In this document: one piece after another, positions 52,813 through 61,874 of the stretch
Layout of the letters: every line of letters starts with the position of its first letter
How positions within the stretch are numbered: position 1 is the stretch's first letter
Assembly: GCF_002240055.1 (NCBI RefSeq)
Contig: NZ_CP016753.1
Coordinates: 992,001-1,056,000 of the forward strand
Length of the DNA stretch: 64,000 bases
Direction: 5' to 3'
Source of the DNA: Leptotrichia sp. oral taxon 498
GTDB lineage: Bacteria; Fusobacteriota; Fusobacteriia; Fusobacteriales; Leptotrichiaceae
Position numbers and translations under genes: made by a program
Notes under the pieces: generated by a model
The model's database searches: none
What the model was told of the DNA's origin: nothing
What the model saw: the letters and a program-made list of their open reading frames with translations, nothing else

Positions 52813-54162
52813 TCACAATTCTTCAACTAAAAATTTAAAAAATTCTAAATTTGAGAAAAAAGAAATATGTGGATATCCTGCAAGAGAACTTTTTTTTCTA
52901 TATCCACAATTCCATTTTCTATCGTCGTTTTTAAAAATTTTATAAAATGTAAAATTTTCTTTATTTTCAACTATTTCAGAATAGTGAAATTCATGTCCTT
53001 TTAATTTAATCTCATTTCCTGTTTCAATATTTATGTATCCAAAACGCTTGATATTAAGAGTTTCCCGCATTTTTATCTCCAAATCAAGAATTCCGCAAAA
53101 GTTATAATTCTCGCCGTTTAACAGATGGATTTTTTTAGCTAAGTACATAAATCCGCCACATTCCGCATAAATTTTTGTTCCTTTTTCAAATTGTTCCAAA
53201 ATGCTTTTTTTCATAGAAGTATTGTCTTGCAGCTCTTTTGCAAAAAGTTCTGGATAACCACCGCCAAAGTAAATAAAATCAATATTTTCTGGAATTTTTT
53301 TATCGAAAATCGGACTAAATTCAATTATTTCAAAGCCGCAAAATTTTAATAAGTCAAGATTTTCCTGATAATAAAAAGAAAAAGCTCTGTCTTTTGCAAT
53401 TGCAACTTTTTTGCCAAAGTATTTATTTTTCAAATTTTTAATTTTTTCCCAGTTCTCAAAAGTCATTTTTGGCTCAAAATTTTTAGCGATTTTTTTAATT
53501 TTTTTCAAATCCAAATATTTTTCTCCAATTTCACAAAATAATTTTTTTCGCTGCAAAATCTTTTTTTTATTTTCTTCGAATGCCAATTTCAGTCCCAAAT
53601 GTCGACTTTCAAGCGCCAAACTCTCATTTTTTGGAACATACCCGAGACATTCAATATTTGTATATTTTTCTATAGCTTCTTTTAAGCTCAAATAGTGTCT
53701 TTGTGAACTCACATTATTTAAGATAACGCCACATATATTTATTCTAGGATCTAGCATTTTAAAGCCAAGAGCGATGGCGGCACAACTTGTAGAAATCGCT
53801 TTAGCACTGATTACCAAAATCACTGGAATATCTAAAATTCTTGCAACATGCGCTGTACTAAAATTGTCAAATTCATTGGAAAGTCCGTCAAAAAGTCCCA
53901 TAACTCCTTCAATAACCGCAATATATTTATTTTGTGAATAAATTTCAAAGATATTTTTTACATTTTCTTCGCCAACCATAAAAATATCTAAATTATGTGA
54001 CTTATTTCCTGTGAAAATCTCGTGATAAGTTGTATCGATGTAGTCAGGACCCACTTTAAAAGGAGCGACATTTGCTAGACAAGACATAAGAATGCTTGTA
54101 ACTGTTGTTTTTCCGCTTCCACTATTTGTTCCAGCAATCAATACTTTTTTTATTTTTTTCAT
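52813..54162 (-). CDS. cbiA: Cobyrinate a,c-diamide synthase-like enzyme (CbiA/CobB)
   Basis: ATP- and glutamine-dependent amidase of corrin ring synthesis. Seen: Walker A GTNSGSGKTTVTS near residue 10, VGPDYIDTTYHEIF, EGVMGLFDGLSNE, and a C-terminal class I glutaminase with nucleophile Cys in YAECGGFMYLAKKI and its His region GHEFHYSE. 449 residues, intact. No other cobalamin gene lies in the window; it is divergent from the suf operon. The family also includes other small-molecule amidases (coenzyme F430-type CfbB), so the substrate is not certain. Confidence 0.87.
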   Translation of the reverse strand: MKKIKKVLIAGTNSGSGKTTVTSILMSCLANVAPFKVGPDYIDTTYHEIFTGNKSHNLDIFMVGEENVKNIFEIYSQNKYIAVIEGVMGLFDGLSNEFDNFSTAHVARILDIPVILVISAKAISTSCAAIALGFKMLDPRINICGVILNNVSSQRHYLSLKEAIEKYTNIECLGYVPKNESLALESRHLGLKLAFEENKKKILQRKKLFCEIGEKYLDLKKIKKIAKNFEPKMTFENWEKIKNLKNKYFGKKVAIAKDRAFSFYYQENLDLLKFCGFEIIEFSPIFDKKIPENIDFIYFGGGYPELFAKELQDNTSMKKSILEQFEKGTKIYAECGGFMYLAKKIHLLNGENYNFCGILDLEIKMRETLNIKRFGYINIETGNEIKLKGHEFHYSEIVENKENFTFYKIFKNDDRKWNCGYRKKSSLAGYPHISFFSNLEFFKFLVEEL

Positions 54163-54224
54163 TTTTTCTTTTTCCCTTTCTTTAATTTTATTTATTCTTT
54201 TATAAAAATCATTTTTTTTATATT

Positions 54225-54230
54225 ATTATA
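54225..54230 (-). promoter_or_regulatory. Putative -10 element of the cbiA gene
   Basis: TATAAT on the minus strand, about 60 bases before the cbiA start. No convincing -35 was found. Confidence 0.4.
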
Positions 54231-54314
54231 CTTTATTTTTTTATGAATTTAAAATAAAATAATTTTAAAATTTTAATTATTTTAAATTTATAAAAAAAAT
54301 AAATTATTTCATAA

Positions 54315-54343
54315 TTGATTTTATTACAATTTTTTGGTAAAAT
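54315..54343 (+). promoter_or_regulatory. Promoter of the suf operon
   Basis: TTGATT at 54315-54320, 17-base spacer, TAAAAT at 54338-54343. The intervening region to the sufC start has no recognised IscR/SufR box. Confidence 0.55.
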
Positions 54344-54408
54344 ATAATTGTCAATTTTGTTTGATAAAAAAATATTTATAAATAAAATATTTAGGAGGTA
54401 AAAATAAA

Positions 54409-55155
54409 ATGAGTTTATTACAATTAAAAGATATAAGATCTGAAGTTGAGGGGAAAGAGATTTTAAAAGGTCTTAATTTAAATATCAACAAGGGGGAAGT
54501 CCATGTTATAATGGGACCAAATGGTGCTGGAAAATCTACGCTTGCAAGTATTCTGGTGGGAAATCCGAAACATAAGTTAATCGGTGGAGATATTATTTTG
54601 GATGGAGAAAATATTAACGATGATACTGTTGATGAGAGAGCAAAAAAAGGAATTTTCTTGTCATTTCAATATCCTGAAGAAATTCCGGGGCTAACAGTGG
54701 AAGATTTTTTGAGAACGGCAAAAGAAGCTGTAACTGGAGAAAAACAATATTTGATGCAGTTTCATAATGAATTAGAAGAAAAGATGGAAAAACTCCACAT
54801 TAATCCAGAATACGCTCAAAGACATTTGAATGTTGGATTTTCTGGAGGTGAAAAAAAGAAAAATGAAATTTTACAGATGGCGGTTCTTGAGCCAAAATTG
54901 GCGATTTTAGATGAAACTGATTCAGGGCTTGACATCGATGCGACAAAAATTGTGTTTGAAGGTGTGCAAAAATTAAAGACAAATGATACAGCGCTTTTAA
55001 TTATAACACACTACGACAAAGTTTTGGACTATTTAGATCCAGATTTTGTACATATTCTGATGGATGGAAAAATTGTGAGAACTGGTGGAAAGGAAATAGT
55101 TGAAGAAATTGAAAAAAATGGTTATGGAAAAATGAAAAAGCAATTTGGGTTATAG
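54409..55155 (+). CDS. sufC: Fe-S assembly ATPase SufC
   Basis: ABC-type ATPase of the SufBCD scaffold. Seen: Walker A GPNGAGKSTLAS near residue 36, SFQYPEEIPGLTVEDFLR, signature NVGFSGGEKKKNEILQ, Walker B LAILDETDSGLDIDA and the switch region ITHYDKVLDYL. 248 residues, full length. AGGAGG precedes the ATG. First gene of sufC-B-D-S-U. Confidence 0.97.
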   Translation: MSLLQLKDIRSEVEGKEILKGLNLNINKGEVHVIMGPNGAGKSTLASILVGNPKHKLIGGDIILDGENINDDTVDERAKKGIFLSFQYPEEIPGLTVEDFLRTAKEAVTGEKQYLMQFHNELEEKMEKLHINPEYAQRHLNVGFSGGEKKKNEILQMAVLEPKLAILDETDSGLDIDATKIVFEGVQKLKTNDTALLIITHYDKVLDYLDPDFVHILMDGKIVRTGGKEIVEEIEKNGYGKMKKQFGL

Positions 55156-55198
55156 AATTTTAAGAGAAAAAATTAAAAAATGGAAAGTGTAGGAAATT

Positions 55199-56611
55199 AT
55201 GGAAACAAGAAAAAAAACATATGTCGCAGATATTGAACGGGGAGTCTATGACATAAAAGACGAAGTTAAATACAGATATAAAGTTCAAAAGGGGTTGACA
55301 GAAGAAATAATTAGAAAAATTTCTGCTAGAAAAAATGAGCCGGAATGGATGTTAAATTTTAGACTAAAAGCGCTAGAAGTGTATAATTCAAAGCCGATGA
55401 CTGACTGGGGTCCAGATTTGTCAGACTTGGATATGAATGACATAATTCACTATTTGGAGCCAGATTCTGCGCCAATGAATGAAAATTGGGACGATGTGCC
55501 AAGTTATATAAGAGATACTTTTGATAGGCTTGGAATTCCTGAGGCGGAAAAACAGTCACTTGCAGGAGTTGGAGCGCAATATGATTCAGAAGTTGTGTAT
55601 CACAGTATTCATAAGGAATTAACTGAGCAAGGTGTCATTTATACGGATATTGAAACAGCCATCAAAGAATATGAAGATATTCTAAAAGAATATTTTATGA
55701 CTTTGATCACAGTAAATGACCACAAGTTTTCAGCGCTTCACGGGGCTGTTTGGTCGGGAGGCTCGTTTATCTATGTGCCAAAAGGTGTGAAAGTCAATAT
55801 GCCGCTTCAATCTTATTTTAGATTAAATGCGCCAGAAGCTGGACAGTTTGAACATACGCTAATAATTGTTGACGAAGGAGCGGACTTACATTTTATTGAA
55901 GGATGCTCTGCGCCAAAATATCAGAAAAATGCGCTTCACGCTGGAGCGGTTGAGCTTTTTGTGAGAAAAGGGGCTAGACTTAGATATTCTACGATAGAAA
56001 ACTGGTCGAGAAATATGTATAATCTTAATACTAAAAGAGCACTAGTTGAAGAAGATGGTGTAATTGAGTGGGTTTCAGGTTCATTTGGGTCAAGAATTTC
56101 AATGCTTTATCCGATGAGTATTTTAAAAGGAGACCGTGCTAGATGTGAATTTACTGGAGTTACTTTTGCTTCAAGCGGACAGAACCTGGATACTGGTTGT
56201 AAAATTGTCCATATTGGAAAAAATACAACTTCAACAGTGCATTCAAAATCGATTTCTAAAAATGGAGGAGCTTCTTTTTATAGAGGACTACTAAGAGTTA
56301 TGCCAGAAGCGACTGGAACTAAAGCGACAGTTGAATGTGAATCGCTTATGTTAGATAATATTTCGTCTTCAGATACGATACCTATAATCGACATAAGAAA
56401 TGACAGCGTCGATATTGGGCATGAAGCTAAAATTGGAAGAATTAGTGATGAGGCAATTTTTTACTTGATGACGAGGGGAATTAATGAAGATGAGGCAAAA
56501 GCGATGATTGTAAGAGGATTTGTTGAGCCAATCTCAAAAGAGTTGCCGCTGGAATATGCAGTTGAGTTAAATAAACTTATTGAATTGGAATTGGAAGGGA
56601 CAATTGGATAA
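55199..56611 (+). CDS. sufB: Fe-S cluster assembly scaffold protein SufB
   Basis: Core of the SufBC2D scaffold. Seen: RKNEPEWMLNFRLKALEVY, SEVVYHSIHKELTEQGV, SGGSFIYVPKGVKVNMPLQ, FIEGCSAPKYQKNALHAG, and the C-terminal EAKIGRISDEAIFYLMTRG with the typical SufB/SufD beta-helix. 470 residues. The start lies 43 bases after sufC, with GGAAAGTG upstream. Confidence 0.97.
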   Translation: METRKKTYVADIERGVYDIKDEVKYRYKVQKGLTEEIIRKISARKNEPEWMLNFRLKALEVYNSKPMTDWGPDLSDLDMNDIIHYLEPDSAPMNENWDDVPSYIRDTFDRLGIPEAEKQSLAGVGAQYDSEVVYHSIHKELTEQGVIYTDIETAIKEYEDILKEYFMTLITVNDHKFSALHGAVWSGGSFIYVPKGVKVNMPLQSYFRLNAPEAGQFEHTLIIVDEGADLHFIEGCSAPKYQKNALHAGAVELFVRKGARLRYSTIENWSRNMYNLNTKRALVEEDGVIEWVSGSFGSRISMLYPMSILKGDRARCEFTGVTFASSGQNLDTGCKIVHIGKNTTSTVHSKSISKNGGASFYRGLLRVMPEATGTKATVECESLMLDNISSSDTIPIIDIRNDSVDIGHEAKIGRISDEAIFYLMTRGINEDEAKAMIVRGFVEPISKELPLEYAVELNKLIELELEGTIG

Positions 56612-56664
56612 ATTTTTATATAAATAAATGTAATTAAATTATTAATTTATAAAGGAGAAATGGG

Positions 56665-57792
56665 ATGCTAGAAAAGACAAGTTTAAAAAATCTTGAAAAT
56701 AGCGAATACAGGCTAAAAGTTTTTGAAAAATATAAAGACTTGAAAAAACCTGACTGGAAAAGAGTTAAATATAAATATGAAGAACCGCAAGAATTTAAAA
56801 AGTTTGATAATTTTTCAACAAAAAATGAAAACCAGGAAGGTATGGAAGTAAAAGGGATTAATGATTCCCTAGAAGATTTGGAAAGATTGAAAAGTAATTA
56901 TGAATACGGACTTGGAGAGTTTTTCAAATTGCAAAATTTTGCTTTTTATAATCAGGGACAATTTATTAAAATAAAAGAGAGAAAAAAAATTGAACATCCA
57001 ATTTATTTGACTTATGTGGCAGATAAAGAAAATAATTTTTTAGTTGACTACAATGTGATTGAAGTAGAAGATTTTGCAAGTGCTACAATTATTATAAGCT
57101 ATAATTCAAGTGACGATGCCGAAAGTTATCACAACGGAGTTATAAAAGTGTTTGCTGGAGCAAATTCAAATGTGAAAATAATAAAAATTCAAACATTGAA
57201 TACAAAAAGCAGAAATTTTGAAAGCTCTAAAATTGAAGTGAAAGGGCAGGGAATCGTAAATTATTACAGCGTTGAACTGGGGGCGCAAGTAAATGCAGTT
57301 AGCCACACTTCATATTTATTGGAAGATAATTCACAGGCTTATGTATTTCCAGGATATTTGGCTGACGGAGATAGAAAAGTTGACTTGGAATATTCGACAG
57401 TATTTTACGGCAGAAAAACATTGGGAGACATTCACGGAAGAGGAGCTGTAAAAGACACAGCAACCAAAGTATTTCGTGGAAATATGTACTTTAAGCAAGG
57501 GGCTTCAAAATCGGAAGGAAGAGAAGGAGAATTTGCCATTTTGCTGGACAAAAATATAAATGTTCACTCAATTCCGACATTATTTTGTGATGAAGACGAT
57601 GTAATTGGAGAACATTATGCGTCAATCGGAAAAGTCAACGAATCACAGCTGTTTTATTTGATGAGTCGAGGCCTATCTGAGAGCAGAGCCAAAAAATTAA
57701 TTGTGGAATCGTCATTTAAACCAATATTAAATAATATCGATGATGAAACATTAAGAGAGCATTTATTAGAAGAATTGGAAGAAAGAATATAA
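56665..57792 (+). CDS. sufD: Fe-S cluster assembly protein SufD
   Basis: Partner of SufB in the scaffold. Seen: N-terminal helical region, then the beta-helix with GVIKVFAGANSNVKIIKIQ, KDTATKVFRGNMYFKQGASKS and the conserved end EHYASIGKVNESQLFYLMSRG. 375 residues, in the usual range. AAAGGAG precedes the ATG. Followed by a hairpin and a 148-base AT tract before sufS. Confidence 0.95.
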   Translation: MLEKTSLKNLENSEYRLKVFEKYKDLKKPDWKRVKYKYEEPQEFKKFDNFSTKNENQEGMEVKGINDSLEDLERLKSNYEYGLGEFFKLQNFAFYNQGQFIKIKERKKIEHPIYLTYVADKENNFLVDYNVIEVEDFASATIIISYNSSDDAESYHNGVIKVFAGANSNVKIIKIQTLNTKSRNFESSKIEVKGQGIVNYYSVELGAQVNAVSHTSYLLEDNSQAYVFPGYLADGDRKVDLEYSTVFYGRKTLGDIHGRGAVKDTATKVFRGNMYFKQGASKSEGREGEFAILLDKNINVHSIPTLFCDEDDVIGEHYASIGKVNESQLFYLMSRGLSESRAKKLIVESSFKPILNNIDDETLREHLLEELEERI

Positions 57793-57815
57793 AAAAATAT
57801 AAAATTTGAAAAAAT

Positions 57816-57856
57816 ACCCACTGAGTGCTATACTTTAAAGTAGTAGTGAAGTGGGT
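57816..57856 (+). other. Hairpin between sufD and sufS (possible attenuator or processing site)
   Basis: ACCCACT (57816-57822) pairs with AGTGGGT (57850-57856) and an inner CTATACTT/AAGTA(g)TAG stem extends it. A T-rich stretch (TTATATTTTTT) follows 8 bases later, so partial termination is possible. The next 148 bases to sufS are almost pure A/T and hold no gene. Confidence 0.5.
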
Positions 57857-58003
57857 TAAATTATATTTTTTAATAATTTAAAATAAAAAAATAAATAAAA
57901 AATACAAATAATATAAAAAATAAAAAAATTTAAAATAAAATAATATGATTTAATTTAAAATAAAATAAAATAAAACTCTTAAGAAAGGAAAAAAAAAATA
58001 AAA

Positions 58004-59203
58004 ATGAATTATAAAAATAAATTTCCGATATTTTCAAATATAGAAAATCATTATTTAGACACAGCTGCAACTTCTCAAAAGCCAAAAGTTGTGCTGGATA
58101 AAATTAGAGAATATTATGAAAAGTATAATGGAAACCCTGGACGAGGGTCACATAAATTATCTGTGGAAGCACAGTCGCTGTTAAGTAATGCAAGAGAATG
58201 TGTGAGAAAATTTATAAATGCAAAAAGAGCCGAAGAAGTGATTTTTACAAAAAATACGACTGAAAGTATAAATTTAGTCGCTTATACTTATGGAATGAAT
58301 TTTATAAGTGAAAACGATGAGATTATTTTAGGAATTTCAAATCATCACGCCAATATCGTGCCGTGGCAATTTGTGGCAAAACAAAAAAAAGCTAAGTTAA
58401 AATATATTTATCTTACAAAAAATGGACAATTTGACTTAGAAGAGTTAAAAAGTAAAATTTCTGATAGAACTAAAATTGTCGCAATTTCTGCGGTTGTGAA
58501 TGTAACAGGTGTAATTCAGCCGATAAAAGAAATAATTGAGATAGCTCACAGTAAAAATGCTCTGGTTTTGGTTGATGCAGCACAGTCAATGCTTCATTTT
58601 AAACACGATGTGCAAGAATTAGATGCAGATTTTTTGGTATTTTCAGGACATAAAATTTTTGCACCTATGGGAATTGGTGTGATGTATGGGAAAAAAGAGA
58701 TTTTGGATAAAATGCCACCATTTTTGTATGGCGGGGATATGATAGAATTTGTTACAGAACAGGAATCAACTTTTGCGCAGTTACCGAATAAATTTGAAGG
58801 TGGGACTCAAAATGTGGAAGGAGCTGTGACTCTGGAAGAGGCGATTAAGTTTATTTGCGAAATTGGGTATGAAAAAATTGAAAAAATTGAGGAAAATTTG
58901 GCAAATAAAGCACTAGAAGAATTAAATAAACTTGATTTTGTGGAAACTTATTTTACAAAAGATGTGGAAAGAACAGGAGTTATTGCGTTTAATGTGATTG
59001 GAGTTCATTCGCACGATGTTGCATTCATCTTGGATTCTTTTGATGTAGCCGTGAGATCAGGTCATCACTGCGCACAGCCACTTATGAAATATATTGGAGT
59101 TGCGTCATGCTGTCGTGCTAGTTTTAGCATTTACAATGATGAAAGTGATATTCAAAAATTAATTGAAGGACTTTTGAAAGTAAAGGAAGTTTTTAAATTG
59201 TAA
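58004..59203 (+). CDS. sufS: Cysteine desulfurase SufS
   Basis: Pyridoxal-phosphate enzyme that takes sulfur from cysteine and hands it to SufU. Seen: LDTAATSQKPKVVLD, cofactor Lys in FSGHKIFAPMGIGVM, catalytic Cys in VRSGHHCAQPLMKYIG, and CCRASFSIYN. 399 residues. AGAAAGGAA precedes the ATG at some distance. Confidence 0.96.
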   Translation: MNYKNKFPIFSNIENHYLDTAATSQKPKVVLDKIREYYEKYNGNPGRGSHKLSVEAQSLLSNARECVRKFINAKRAEEVIFTKNTTESINLVAYTYGMNFISENDEIILGISNHHANIVPWQFVAKQKKAKLKYIYLTKNGQFDLEELKSKISDRTKIVAISAVVNVTGVIQPIKEIIEIAHSKNALVLVDAAQSMLHFKHDVQELDADFLVFSGHKIFAPMGIGVMYGKKEILDKMPPFLYGGDMIEFVTEQESTFAQLPNKFEGGTQNVEGAVTLEEAIKFICEIGYEKIEKIEENLANKALEELNKLDFVETYFTKDVERTGVIAFNVIGVHSHDVAFILDSFDVAVRSGHHCAQPLMKYIGVASCCRASFSIYNDESDIQKLIEGLLKVKEVFKL

Positions 59204-59258
59204 AAAATTGAGAATTAAAAATTTTAGAAAATAAAAGAATAAAAAGGAGATATTAAAA

Positions 59259-59702
59259 ATGGATTTGGAGAGAATTTATCAGCAGACAATATTGGAATAT
59301 AGCCGTAGAAAAGAATTAAATCACGAAATGGACAATCCGACTTATGTGGAGAGAGGTCATAATCCCAATTGTGGAGATGACTTGACATTGGAATTAAAAG
59401 TGGAAAATAATGTCATTGTGGATGCGGCATTTATCGGCTCTGGATGTGCTATTTCAACTGCTTCGATGGCAATGTTAATTGATTTGATAAAAGGAAAAAC
59501 TTTGGAAGAAGCAAAAGAAAAAGTTGACATTTTTTTTAAAATGATGAGCATAGACGAAAATAAAGAAAAATTGACAAAGGAAGAAATGAAAAAATTAGGA
59601 GATGCAGTGCTTTTGGAATATGTGGCTAAAATGCCTGCTCGAGTAAAATGTGCTACACTTAGTTGGCACTCACTAAAAGTGATTGTAGAAAATAAAAAAT
59701 AG
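59259..59702 (+). CDS. sufU: Zinc-dependent sulfurtransferase SufU
   Basis: Accepts persulfide from SufS by zinc-ligand exchange. Seen: NPNCGDDLTLELKVENN with Cys and Asp ligands, FIGSGCAISTASMAMLID, and RVKCATLSWHSL, giving the three Cys and Asp of the Zn site. 147 residues, typical of the SufU type rather than IscU. AAAGGAGA precedes the ATG. Last gene of the operon. Confidence 0.95.
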   Translation: MDLERIYQQTILEYSRRKELNHEMDNPTYVERGHNPNCGDDLTLELKVENNVIVDAAFIGSGCAISTASMAMLIDLIKGKTLEEAKEKVDIFFKMMSIDENKEKLTKEEMKKLGDAVLLEYVAKMPARVKCATLSWHSLKVIVENKK

Positions 59703-59851
59703 AAAATTATTTAAAAAAATACAAAGAATAATAAATTTTGAATTTTTTTAGTATTTTTATAAAATGAATAGAGTATTTAAGGTAAATAAAAACTTCTATT
59801 TTAAGTTTCTTATTCAATCCACGAAGTTAATAAAATAATTTATTTTTTTAA

Positions 59852-60120
59852 GCAGAAGTGCTCATCGCCGCACCCCTGCACCCCGGCTAGTCTTCGACAT
59901 TTTTATGCGCTGACAAAAAACTCGCACTAATCGTGCTCAGACAGTTTTGTCAGCACATAAAAATGCTCCGACGGTTTAAATTTTACTACCATATAAAAGT
60001 GTCGTGATTTTTTGGGAGTAAAGACGACTGTTTGAACGAAGTGAGTTTCGGCTTTGCTTCCAAAAAATGCTTAGACGAGCGTGGGGATTATAAGGGGAAA
60101 TGGCGGCCCTTTCCCCTTAT
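59852..60120. repeat. GC-rich multi-hairpin intergenic repeat
   Basis: In a 630-base gap, about 270 bases are much richer in G+C than the surroundings. Three strong hairpins are seen: ATTTTTATGCGCTGAC (starting 59899) with its partner ending 59964, 21 bp with one mismatch; TTTTTTGGGAGTAAAG (60008-60023) with CTTTGCTTCCAAAAAA (60052-60067), two wobbles; and ATAAGGGGAAA (60090-60100) with TTTCCCCTTAT (60110-60120), perfect. No coding gene fits. The composition suggests an interspersed repeat or structured RNA. Flanks 59703-59851 and 60121-60240 are plain AT-rich sequence with nothing I recognise. Confidence 0.65.
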
Positions 60121-60240
60121 GTAAAAAAATAAAAAACTATACTAAATAAAATAACATCTTGTAGACAAAAATAAATTAAAAAATATTGAAATTAAAATTT
60201 GCCCGTAAAATTTTTACGCTATCTTTATAAAATAAAAAAA

Positions 60241-60270
60241 TTGTAAAAATTTTTAAATATATGGTAAAAT
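60241..60270 (+). promoter_or_regulatory. Promoter of the def operon
   Basis: TTGTAA at 60241-60246, 18-base spacer, TAAAAT at 60265-60270. It lies 63 bases before the def start. Confidence 0.5.
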
Positions 60271-60332
60271 AATAATAAAAAAGAAAAATAAAAAAACAAG
60301 AAAATAAAATTAAGGAGAAAAAATTAAATATA

Positions 60333-60860
60333 ATGAAAGAATTAAAAATAGTTTTATTTGGACATCCAACTTTGAAAAAAGTTGCCGAGAAGGTGGAAAA
60401 ATTTGATGATGAACTGAGAGAAACATTGAATGAGATGGTTAATTTGATGAGAAAAGCTAATGGAGTGGGACTTGCAGCAAATCAGGTCGACATTCCTAAA
60501 AGATTTTTTGTGCTGGAATACGAAGGAGTTTTAAAAAAGGTCGTTAATCCGGAAATATTGGAATTTAGTGTGGAAAAAGTGGATTTTGAAGAAGGGTGCT
60601 TGAGTATTCCTGGAATTTATAAAAAGGTTGTAAGACCTAAAAAAATTAAAGTTAAATATTTTGATGAAAATGGGATTGAAGTTCAAGAAGAACTTGATGA
60701 AATGTGGGCTAGAGCATTTCAGCACGAACTTGATCATTTGGGCGGAATTTTGTTTACAGAGCGACTTTCTGTTATGAATAAAAGGCTTGTTGCAAAAAAA
60801 ATAGAAGTTTTGAAAAAAGATTTTAGCAAAGGTAGAATTTATAGGGAAGATTTGGATTAA
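60333..60860 (+). CDS. def: Peptide deformylase
   Basis: Removes the formyl group from nascent proteins; metal enzyme. Seen: all three motifs, GVGLAANQVD, EGCLSIPG (metal Cys) and QHELDHLGG (HExxH). 175 residues. AAGGAG is 15 bases from the ATG, longer than usual, so the start has a small uncertainty. First in a def-fmt pair. Confidence 0.96.
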   Translation: MKELKIVLFGHPTLKKVAEKVEKFDDELRETLNEMVNLMRKANGVGLAANQVDIPKRFFVLEYEGVLKKVVNPEILEFSVEKVDFEEGCLSIPGIYKKVVRPKKIKVKYFDENGIEVQEELDEMWARAFQHELDHLGGILFTERLSVMNKRLVAKKIEVLKKDFSKGRIYREDLD

Positions 60861-60877
60861 AAAAGGAGTGAATTTTT

Positions 60878-61810
60878 TTGAAAACAATATTTATGGGAAC
60901 GCCGGAATTTGCGATTCCAAGTTTGAAAGTTGTGGCAAAAAATACGGATTTGAGAGCAATTTTTACAAAGGAAGATAAAGTAAATGCCAGAGGAAATAAA
61001 ATAATCTTTTCGCCAGTGAAGCAGTTTGGAATTGATAACGAAATTGAAGTCATTCAGCCAAAAAAAGTTAAAGATGAAAAAATAATCAAAAAAATAAAAG
61101 AGATAAATCCAGATTTAATCGTAGTTGTAGCATATGGGAAGATTTTACCAAAAGAAATTATAGATATACCAAAATATGGAATAATCAATGTCCATTCTTC
61201 GCTTTTGCCAAAATACAGAGGTGCTTCTCCGATTCACTCGGCAATTTTAAACGGTGACACGGAAAGTGGCGTGAGCATAATGTACATTGAGGAAGGACTA
61301 GATTCTGGCGATGTGATACTGCAAGAAAGCTGTGATATTTTGGAGAATGATACGCTTGGAACTTTGCATGACAAATTAAAGGACTTGGGAGCGATAGGGC
61401 TTGAAAAGGCGTTAAAATTGATTGAAGATGGAAAAGTTGAAGCTACAAAACAGGATGAAAGTCTTGCAACATTTGTTAAACCTATTACGAAAGAACAGGC
61501 TAAAATTGATTGGAACAATACAAAAGAAGTGATTTTTAATCAAATTCGAGGGTTAAATCCATTTCCAGCGGCGCACACTTTTAATGAAAAAAATGAAAAT
61601 ATAAAAGTTTATAAAACTGAAAAATTAGATAAAGAATACGAAGGGAAAAATGGTCAGATTGTCGATATTATAAATAAAAAAGGACCTGTTGTAAAAGTTA
61701 AAAATGGAGCTTTAGTTTTGCTCGAAGTGAAATTTCAAGGAAAAAAACTGCAAAGAGGAGCAGATGTCATTAATGGTAGAAAAATGGCTATTGGTGAGTG
61801 TTTAAAATAG
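60878..61810 (+). CDS. fmt: Methionyl-tRNA formyltransferase
   Basis: Formylates initiator Met-tRNA using 10-formyl-tetrahydrofolate. Seen: KTIFMGTPEFAIPSLK at the start, the catalytic loop INVHSSLLPKYRGASPIHSA with Asn and His, and DSGDVILQE; the C-terminal tRNA-binding domain begins near residue 205. 310 residues. TTG start with AAAGGAG 9 bases upstream, 17 bases after def. Confidence 0.96.
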   Translation: MKTIFMGTPEFAIPSLKVVAKNTDLRAIFTKEDKVNARGNKIIFSPVKQFGIDNEIEVIQPKKVKDEKIIKKIKEINPDLIVVVAYGKILPKEIIDIPKYGIINVHSSLLPKYRGASPIHSAILNGDTESGVSIMYIEEGLDSGDVILQESCDILENDTLGTLHDKLKDLGAIGLEKALKLIEDGKVEATKQDESLATFVKPITKEQAKIDWNNTKEVIFNQIRGLNPFPAAHTFNEKNENIKVYKTEKLDKEYEGKNGQIVDIINKKGPVVKVKNGALVLLEVKFQGKKLQRGADVINGRKMAIGECLK

Positions 61811-61874
61811 TTATTTAGTAAAAATAAATTATAAATATTATAAAATTTTGCATATTTTTGAAAGGAGTGGTGGA

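Noticed and set aside
57857-58003. AT-only tract between sufD and sufS as a possible origin or tandem repeat
   Set aside because: It has loose AAATA-type repetition only, no DnaA boxes and no regular unit.
59980-60121. Plus-strand open frame in the GC-rich repeat before def
   Set aside because: It passes through two long hairpins, lacks a start with ribosome site, and looks like a repeat-derived frame rather than a gene.
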